This document shows, piece after piece, positions 1 to 4,365 of a stretch of DNA of 7,130 nucleotides; positions within the stretch are counted from its first letter, which is position 1, and each line of letters starts with the position of its first letter. Position numbers and translations under genes: made by a program. A model generated the notes under the pieces. That model was given only the letters and a program-made list of their open reading frames with translations, did not search any database and had not been told where the DNA came from. The stretch is from JASFQI01 sp050115555 (GTDB lineage Bacteria > Desulfobacterota > DSM-4660 > Desulfatiglandales > HGW-15): positions 1-7,130 of the forward strand of contig JASFQI010000256.1 in NCBI GenBank assembly GCA_050115555.1, written 5' to 3'.

Positions 1-1
1 C

Positions 2-769
2 CTTCTGGTGTGGAAAGACGGCCCGGAGGAGCTTTCCACCATCCCTCCCCACGACGTGCTGGAACAGGACATGGCCTCTTACCTGGACCGGGAGGACCCC
101 GACCCTGTGGTGGCCCTCATTCGGCGCTCCTGGTCCATCCTGTCCGATCATCCCGTAAACCGGGAGCGGAGAAAAAACGGAAACCTGCCGGCCACCTCCA
201 TCTGGCTCTGGGGCCAAGGCAGGCCGCCGGACATGCCCTCCTTCGAGTCCCGGTACGGCTTGAGCTCCGGGGTGATCTCCGCCGTAGACCTGATCAATGG
301 CATCGGCATCTTCGCGGGTTTCGTCCCTATTCCGGTCGAGGGGGCCACCGGGCTGCTGGACACGAACTACGAGGGCAAGGTTCAAGAGGCCCTGAAAGGG
401 CTGGACACGCATGATCTGATTTTTCTGCACGTGGAGGCCCCGGACGAGGCCGGGCACAGCGGAGTGTTGGAAACCAAGATGCAGGCCATTGAGGCCTTTG
501 ACGCACGCGTCGTAGGCCCTGTCCTTCAGGGGCTGGAGGGCCGGTCCGGGGAGTATCGTGTTATGGTGGTCAGCGACCACTTCACGCCCCTCTCGCTGAG
601 GACACACACACCGGAGCCGGCCCCCTTTGCCTGGGTTTGGGGACACGAGCTCGCCCGGACCCCGGAAGACAGGCGGTTCACCGAGACCGAGGCACTGGCC
701 AGCGGCATGCTGTTCGACCCGGGATACGGGATCGTCAGGCGGTTTCTGGGACAGGGGGAAGAAGGGTAA
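2..769 (+). CDS. apgM: ApgM-type cofactor-independent phosphoglycerate mutase / putative homoserine kinase, C-terminal part
   Basis: The reading frame is open to the left edge (Leu-Leu-Val-Trp-Lys-Asp-Gly), so the gene is cut at its 5' end; the GTG at 8 is an internal Val, not a start. About 255 residues remain of a family that is usually near 400. Numbering from that Val: SIWLWGQG at 64-71, ISAVDLINGIGIFAG at 90-104, DTNYEGK at 118-124, HVEAPDEAGH at 141-150 and SDH at 189-191. These are hallmarks of the ApgM branch of the alkaline phosphatase superfamily; the last two Asp/His motifs are metal ligands. The N-terminal metal site and catalytic Ser lie outside the window. The family interconverts 3- and 2-phosphoglycerate in the cytosol. 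A bacterial subgroup has been proposed instead to act as homoserine kinase in threonine synthesis, and sequence alone does not separate the two. The stop is TAA, and a promoter for the next gene begins five bases later. Confidence 0.88.
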   Translation, partial: LLVWKDGPEELSTIPPHDVLEQDMASYLDREDPDPVVALIRRSWSILSDHPVNRERRKNGNLPATSIWLWGQGRPPDMPSFESRYGLSSGVISAVDLINGIGIFAGFVPIPVEGATGLLDTNYEGKVQEALKGLDTHDLIFLHVEAPDEAGHSGVLETKMQAIEAFDARVVGPVLQGLEGRSGEYRVMVVSDHFTPLSLRTHTPEPAPFAWVWGHELARTPEDRRFTETEALASGMLFDPGYGIVRRFLGQGEEG

Positions 770-773
770 CGCC

Positions 774-802
774 TTGACAGGACCGCGGTTTTCCCATATA
801 AA
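774..802 (+). promoter_or_regulatory. Near-consensus sigma-70 promoter for adk
   Basis: TTGACA at 774-779 is separated by exactly 17 bases from TATAAA at 797-802. That is a perfect -35 and a five-of-six -10 at ideal spacing. It begins five bases after the apgM stop and points at adk, so transcription should start near 809 and leave a leader of about 170 bases. This suggests adk is transcribed strongly and independently of apgM. It is a sequence match only. Confidence 0.75.
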
Positions 803-876
803 GCCTGCGAATTCATAATCGAACCCCCATAGAAGGAAGGGGAGTCGTTTTTGCGGTCCTCCCTGTTTCGGCCCCG

Positions 877-928
877 GTCGCCCGGGTGGTATGGCAGCTC
901 GGCCTGCGGGGACGCGGAGGCCGGCGAC
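877..928 (+). other. Structured GC-rich leader of adk
   Basis: Two nested inverted repeats lie in the adk leader. GTCGC at 877-881 pairs with GCGAC at 924-928, and CGGCCT at 900-905 pairs with AGGCCG at 918-923. The two 3' arms abut, so the helices could stack around an 18-base bulge on the left side. A folded 5' UTR is plausible. I do not recognise a known riboswitch or ribosomal-protein leader. GC-rich DNA gives such pairings by chance, so confidence is low. Confidence 0.3.
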
Positions 929-962
929 GAGACGTGGATCGAACCATTCCAGACACAGCGAG

Positions 963-968
963 AAGGAG
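963..968 (+). promoter_or_regulatory. Ribosome binding site that sets the adk start
   Basis: AAGGAG lies nine bases before the ATG at 978. It selects this codon over the in-frame ATG at 891, which would add 29 residues with no resemblance to adenylate kinase in front of the nucleotide-binding loop and has no comparable site before it. Confidence 0.75.
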
Positions 969-977
969 AAAGCAAAA

Positions 978-1658
978 ATGAACATTCTTTTCTTTGGTCC
1001 GAACGGTAGCGGCAAGGGCACCCAGGGTGCCATTGTGAAGGAAAAGTTCAACATCCCCCACATCGAAACCGGTGTGATTTTTCGGGACAACATCTCCAAG
1101 GGAACAGAGCTCGGGAACGAGGCCAAGGGGTACATCGATCGGGGTGAGCTGGTCCCGGACAGCATCACCATTCCCATGATTCTCGATCGGTTGAAGGAGA
1201 GCGACTGCAAGGACGGCTGGCTTCTGGATGGGTTTCCCCGGAACCTCACCCAGGCCGAGGAGCTGGACAAGGCCCTGAAGAAGGAGGGCATGAGCCTGGA
1301 CATCGTCATTGAGATGGTCCTGCCCCGGGAGATCGCCAAGGGGAGGATCATGGGACGCCGCCTGTGCGTCAACGACAACAACCATCCGAACAACGTGAAC
1401 ATCGAGGCCATCAAGCCCAATGGCGACAAGTGCCGCGTCTGCGGCGGCGATCTCAAGACCCGATCGGACGATCAGGACGAGGCGGCCATCGACAAGCGCC
1501 ACAACATTTACTACGACACCGAGACCGGGACCATGGCCGCTGTGAACTACTTCAAGGATCTTTCCGGAAAAAACAGCGGACAGCCCAGGATCGTCGAGCT
1601 GGACGGACGGCCCGGAGTAAAGGAGGTCTCCGACGAGCTCCTGGGCAAGCTTCAGTAG
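978..1658 (+). CDS. adk: Adenylate kinase with metal-binding LID
   Basis: This cytosolic enzyme catalyses ATP + AMP = 2 ADP and keeps the adenylate pool in balance. At 226 residues it matches the long, LID-containing form. GPNGSGKGT at 7-15 is the P-loop. The NMP-binding segment follows, with TGVIFRDNI at 31-39 and the conserved DGFPRN at 84-89. GRR at 126-128 supplies phosphate-binding arginines. The LID at about 128-165 carries Cys130, His136, Cys152 and Cys155, followed by RSDDQDE. This Cys-X5-His-X15-Cys-X2-Cys arrangement differs from the four-Cys LID of Bacillus-type enzymes and agrees with the motif I recall for Desulfovibrio gigas adenylate kinase, which binds Zn, Co or Fe. The motifs leave no doubt about the enzyme; which metal is bound is inferred. 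The gene has its own promoter upstream and a hairpin terminator downstream, so it is probably monocistronic. The start is set by the AAGGAG site at 963. Confidence 0.97.
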   Translation: MNILFFGPNGSGKGTQGAIVKEKFNIPHIETGVIFRDNISKGTELGNEAKGYIDRGELVPDSITIPMILDRLKESDCKDGWLLDGFPRNLTQAEELDKALKKEGMSLDIVIEMVLPREIAKGRIMGRRLCVNDNNHPNNVNIEAIKPNGDKCRVCGGDLKTRSDDQDEAAIDKRHNIYYDTETGTMAAVNYFKDLSGKNSGQPRIVELDGRPGVKEVSDELLGKLQ

Positions 1659-1695
1659 GCTTTGGCACCTCGATCCCACCCCTCCTGTCATCCGA

Positions 1696-1733
1696 GGAAA
1701 GGCGGGAGTCCCCGGCTCCCGCCCTTCCTTTTC
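1696..1733 (+). terminator. Rho-independent terminator after adk
   Basis: GGCGGGAG at 1701-1708 and CTCCCGCC at 1716-1723 form a perfect 8-bp GC-rich stem with a 7-base loop, followed by the T-rich CTTCCTTTTC. The T-run is interrupted, so termination may be incomplete. It separates adk from the GT9 gene that starts 39 bases further on. Confidence 0.7.
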
Positions 1734-1771
1734 ACTCGTCCTGCCCACAGAGCCTTGCTGACGCATAGGAT

Positions 1772-2776
1772 ATGAAAAGAGTCCTCATCATCAAACCGTC
1801 GGCCCTGGGAGACGTGATCCAGGCCACCTGCATGCTGCCCGTGATCAAGGAACACGATCCGGACATCCACATCTCGTGGCTCGTTTTCGAGCACAACAAG
1901 GAGGTTGTCGTGGATCATCCCCTCCTTGACGAGGTGATCACCCTGGATCGTTACGGCGGCGTGCTCAAGGCGTGGAGCCGGACGAGGAGACAGATGCGGC
2001 AGATGGATTTCGACACGGTGATCGATATTCAGTGTCTGCTGCGCTCGGCTCTCCTGTCTTTCGTTTCCGGATGCACGCGGCGAATAGGGTTTGCAAACGG
2101 GCGGGAGCTCTCCACCCTCTTCTACACGGAGACCTGCGATATTCCCACACGCTCCATGCACGCCGTGGATGGGTACCTGGCGCTCTGTGAGACCCTGGGC
2201 ATGAAGAGGCCGGAAGACGTGCGCTTCCCCCTGCCGATCAAGGAGAGACACAGGCAGCGGGTCGAATCCCTGTTTCCCGAAGAAGGAGAGGGGGAATGCA
2301 CGGTCGTTGTCTGCCCCACGGCCGGCTGGCCCAGCAAGTGCTGGCCCGAGGCCTCGTTTGCAGCCCTGGCGGACATGCTGGTGGAGGAACGCCGTGCGAG
2401 GATCCTGCTGGTGGGGGCGCCCGGGGAAAAGGAGGCGGTGGGCCGGGTGGCCGGGTTGATGCAGCGCCCGTGCCTGGATTTGAGCGGCAAGCTGAGCCTT
2501 ATGGAGGTGGCGGCCCTGCTCGAGCGGTCCGACCTGTTCGTGGGCAACGACTCGGGTCTCATGCACATGGCTTCTGCAACCCGGACTCCGTGCGTGGCCG
2601 TTTTCGGTCCTACCGATCCTGGCAGGACAGGCCCGTACAATCCCCTGTCCCAGACCATCCAGGCCGATCTGGAATGTGTGCCCTGCTTTCGAAAACATTG
2701 CAGGGAGATGACGTGCATGAAGGAGATCTCTCCCGAAACCGTTGAGCGGATGTGCCTGGATCGACTGATGCCATAA
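1772..2776 (+). CDS. GT9-family glycosyltransferase (LPS heptosyltransferase-like)
   Basis: Glycosyltransferase family 9 enzymes add ADP-activated heptose to the lipopolysaccharide inner core at the cytoplasmic face of the inner membrane. The 334 residues match the usual length. The N-terminal strand and loop, MKRVLIIKPSALGDVI, is canonical, with Asp14 at the place of the catalytic base of E. coli WaaC. The C-terminal half has Lys189 and Trp191 in PSKCWPE, GNDSGLMHMASA at 258-269 and FGPTDPGRTGPY at 278-289, which form the nucleotide-sugar site. The tail holds four cysteines (302, 305, 310, 315) in the CxPC-x4-C-x4-C pattern common in this family. The start follows from this N-terminus; the ribosome site is poor, since the only AGGA (1767-1770) lies one base before ATG. 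The acceptor and whether it acts as heptosyltransferase I, II or III cannot be told, so no symbol is given. The potassium channel gene follows almost directly. Confidence 0.9.
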   Translation: MKRVLIIKPSALGDVIQATCMLPVIKEHDPDIHISWLVFEHNKEVVVDHPLLDEVITLDRYGGVLKAWSRTRRQMRQMDFDTVIDIQCLLRSALLSFVSGCTRRIGFANGRELSTLFYTETCDIPTRSMHAVDGYLALCETLGMKRPEDVRFPLPIKERHRQRVESLFPEEGEGECTVVVCPTAGWPSKCWPEASFAALADMLVEERRARILLVGAPGEKEAVGRVAGLMQRPCLDLSGKLSLMEVAALLERSDLFVGNDSGLMHMASATRTPCVAVFGPTDPGRTGPYNPLSQTIQADLECVPCFRKHCREMTCMKEISPETVERMCLDRLMP

Positions 2777-2782
2777 AATGAC

Positions 2783-2786
2783 GGAG
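2783..2786 (+). promoter_or_regulatory. Ribosome binding site favouring the third ATG of the channel gene
   Basis: Three in-frame ATGs occur at 2778, 2787 and 2793. GGAG at 2783-2786 sits six bases before ATG 2793 and too close to ATG 2787. ATG 2778 has no upstream purine-rich site, but it begins one base after the GT9 stop and could be used by translational coupling. I favour 2793. Confidence 0.5.
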
Positions 2787-2792
2787 ATGGTC

Positions 2793-3641
2793 ATGCAGAC
2801 ACCTGATCAAGCCCATCCTTCATTGCGCGAGCGCGCCCGGATCGTCATTTTCGAGAGCTACACACCTGCCGGCAAGGCCTTTGATGTCGTCTTGATCGGG
2901 TTGATTATCGCAAGTGTGCTCGTGGTGATGATTGACAGCGTTTTGGGGATCCGCGCAGCCTACGGTCCTCTTCTCAGAGAGGCGGAGTGGGTCTTTACCA
3001 TCCTCTTTACCATCGAATACCTCTTGCGGCTCTGGTGTGCGCCCAAGGCTGGAAGATATGCGCGCAGCTTTTTCGGTATCGTCGACCTGCTTGCCATTCT
3101 TCCGACGTATTTTAGTCTCTTGATCCCCGGCGGGCAGGCATTACTCACGGTGAGGGTATTACGTCTGCTGCGCGTATTTCGGGTATTCAAGCTGGCCCAG
3201 TATGTATCCGAAGCTGCGGTCCTGATGCGCGCCCTGAGGGCCAGCCGGCCTAAGATCACGGTCTTCATTCTAAGCGTCGTTACACTGGTGGTGACACTCG
3301 GGTCCCTGATGTACTTGGTGGAGGGGGTGGAGAATGGATTTACCAGCATTCCCACAAGTGTGTACTGGGCCATTGTGACGCTCACGACGGTGGGGTACGG
3401 CGACATTGCACCCCAAACGATGCTCGGACAGGCGCTGGCGGCTGTGATCATGATCCTCGGGTATTCCATCATTGCGGTACCGACCGGCATCGTTACCGTG
3501 GAAATCGGCAGCGCAACGCGCAAGGCGGCCAGGGAGAGGCGCTGCCCGCAATGCGGTCTAGTGGGGCACGACAGCGATGCACGCCACTGCAAGCGTTGCG
3601 GTCAGGTACTCAAAGAAGAGAGTAAGCCCCCTTTGGTTTGA
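2793..3641 (+). CDS. Six-transmembrane voltage-gated-type potassium channel with C-terminal zinc ribbon
   Basis: This is an inner-membrane ion channel of the Kv superfamily with 282 residues from ATG 2793 (287 if ATG 2778 is used). Numbering from 2793, hydrophobic segments fit S1 at about 30-48, S2 at 65-81 (IEYLLRLW), S3 at 94-110 (VDLLAILP, Asp98), S4, S5 at 153-176 and S6 at 208-236. S4 has Arg121, Arg124, Arg127, Arg130 and Lys133 at every third position, the classic voltage-sensor pattern. TTVGYGD at 198-204 is the potassium selectivity filter, so K+ selectivity is well supported. After S6 comes a short basic linker and a CPQCG...HCKRCG module with Cys251, Cys254, Cys266 and Cys269, a zinc-ribbon pattern. 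No RCK or cyclic-nucleotide domain is present. Four subunits should form one pore. The gene follows the GT9 gene so closely that the two are probably cotranscribed. Gating and physiological role are not known. Confidence 0.93.
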   Translation: MQTPDQAHPSLRERARIVIFESYTPAGKAFDVVLIGLIIASVLVVMIDSVLGIRAAYGPLLREAEWVFTILFTIEYLLRLWCAPKAGRYARSFFGIVDLLAILPTYFSLLIPGGQALLTVRVLRLLRVFRVFKLAQYVSEAAVLMRALRASRPKITVFILSVVTLVVTLGSLMYLVEGVENGFTSIPTSVYWAIVTLTTVGYGDIAPQTMLGQALAAVIMILGYSIIAVPTGIVTVEIGSATRKAARERRCPQCGLVGHDSDARHCKRCGQVLKEESKPPLV

Positions 3642-3676
3642 GCGATCCGGCCAGGGAGAGGAAGAAGGAAGAAGAC

Positions 3677-3727
3677 CAGGAATCCATGCGGATCCATTCC
3701 TGATCATCTGAATTCGCAATTCAGGAA
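3677..3727. repeat. Competing inverted repeats downstream of the channel gene
   Basis: CAGGAAT (3677-3683) is complementary to ATTCCTG (3696-3702). TTCCTGA (3697-3703) is also complementary to TCAGGAA (3721-3727). Inside the second pair, CTGAATT (3708-3714) pairs with AATTCAG (3718-3724) around a three-base loop. The middle element can therefore pair left or right but not both, and its right partner overlaps the arm of the small hairpin. All arms are perfect 7-mers. No U-run follows, so this is not a standard terminator. It may be an mRNA 3'-end structure, a protein-binding site or chance. Confidence 0.45.
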
Positions 3728-3932
3728 AATCCCCGTAAACACACACCCAAGAAACAGCGCCTACAGAAATGTCTACGGCCTCGAGCTCTTGGGAGACACT
3801 CCACCTCCGGAGCACCGGAACGCGGAACGTTCGAATTCCGCCTTTGTCGATCCCCTGCCCCTCGCCTGAAAACCCCTTCCTTTGAAGCAAATGAAACTCT
3901 CTTCAATCTCCTCCGTTTTAGTCAAAGTTGTT

Positions 3933-3939
3933 AAGGAGG
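3933..3939 (+). promoter_or_regulatory. Near-perfect Shine-Dalgarno before a small open frame
   Basis: AAGGAGG lies five bases before the GTG at 3945. The nearer ATG at 3943 overlaps that GTG in another frame but is followed at once by TGA, so it cannot start a product. This site is the main reason to consider the small gene that follows. Confidence 0.4.
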
Positions 3940-3944
3940 CGGAT

Positions 3945-4118
3945 GTGAACGAGCCTCTCAAGTTTATCTTTCGAACGCATCCTGATAACCTGCGTGTAAG
4001 GCCGTGGAGAATTTCCAAGGCAGATGGGATCTTAATTGGAACGGTAAATAGGAATGCTTATCGAATCATAGCGATTCTGCGGGGTTTGAAAAACAAAGGA
4101 TTGCAGGGCAAACATTGA
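3945..4118 (+). CDS. Possible small protein of 57 residues, unrecognised
   Basis: The open frame starts at GTG 3945, five bases after AAGGAGG, and ends at TGA 4116-4118. The product would be basic, with clusters such as RVRPWRISK and ILRGLKNKGLQGKH, a short hydrophobic ADGILIGTV stretch and no cysteine. There is no signal peptide or clear membrane segment. I do not recognise a family. The frame is also open upstream to TTG 3882 and ATG 3891, but the ribosome site supports the shorter form. The DNA here is more A+T-rich than the neighbouring genes, which could mean recent acquisition or simply non-coding sequence. It might equally be a remnant of a larger gene. Confidence 0.33.
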   Translation: MNEPLKFIFRTHPDNLRVRPWRISKADGILIGTVNRNAYRIIAILRGLKNKGLQGKH

Positions 4119-4283
4119 ATAGGCAAATTGACGGTGACAGGTGGGTCCAGGGACCGGTAGGCAGTGAAAGCTGCTTCTGGGATGGATGATTGATTTTAGA
4201 CAGCAAAGGTTCAAGACTAGAATATTCGTGCTTGAATTTTGATTAACAGCAGACTTGGCGTAGAAGTCGAGGGGATATATTCG

Positions 4284-4320
4284 CAAACAAAAGAGGGGGC
4301 CGCCAGAGAAGGCGGCCCCC
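4284..4320 (-). terminator. Strong terminator of the propeller-protein gene
   Basis: GGGGGCCGCC at 4295-4304 and GGCGGCCCCC at 4311-4320 form a perfect 10-bp stem with the loop AGAGAA. Read on the minus strand, the stem is followed by TCTTTTGTTTG, a good U-tract, 46 bases past the stop of the gene at 4366. On the plus strand only TTGGCTTT follows, so it may also slow transcripts arriving from the left, but it is best assigned to the minus strand. Confidence 0.88.
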
Positions 4321-4365
4321 TTGGCTTTACAGGTGGTTCAGAGGAATCACCTCATGGGTTGACAG

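Larger units (their letters stand above)
3642..3944 (+). other. Intergenic stretch with inverted repeats, no gene recognised
   Basis: About 300 bases follow the channel stop. They contain the competing inverted repeats at 3677-3727, described separately. GCGGAA at 3822-3827 and TTCCGC at 3836-3841 form a further hairpin whose loop holds overlapping AACGTT and TTCGAA palindromes. None is followed by a T-run on either strand, so a classical terminator for the channel gene is not evident. Short open frames exist on both strands, but none has a recognisable product or a good ribosome site until 3933. Confidence 0.5.

Noticed and set aside
936..945. GGTTCGATCC on the minus strand of the adk leader, resembling a tRNA T-loop
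   Set aside because: The flanking bases do not form the five-base T-stem, and no acceptor or anticodon arms can be found around it.
1663..1680. TGGCAC at 1663-1668, like a sigma-54 -24 element before the GT9 gene
   Set aside because: No TTGC-type -12 element stands at the required spacing; CGATCCC follows instead.
813..1766. A 317-codon open frame on the minus strand opposite adk
   Set aside because: It is the shadow of a clear adenylate kinase and crosses the adk promoter-leader region and terminator.
1688..2794. A 368-codon open frame on the minus strand opposite the GT9 gene, longer than the GT9 gene itself
   Set aside because: Its translation has no recognisable motif and is rich in His, Arg, Gly and Pro, as expected for antisense of GC-rich coding DNA. 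The plus strand encodes canonical GT9 motifs.
3708..3724. CTGAATT-CGC-AATTCAG hairpin as a terminator for the channel gene
   Set aside because: The stem is A+T-rich and no T-run follows on either strand.
4032..4286. An 84-codon minus-strand open frame in the convergent intergenic region
   Set aside because: No ribosome site or recognisable motif; its initiation region lies next to the terminator of the propeller gene.
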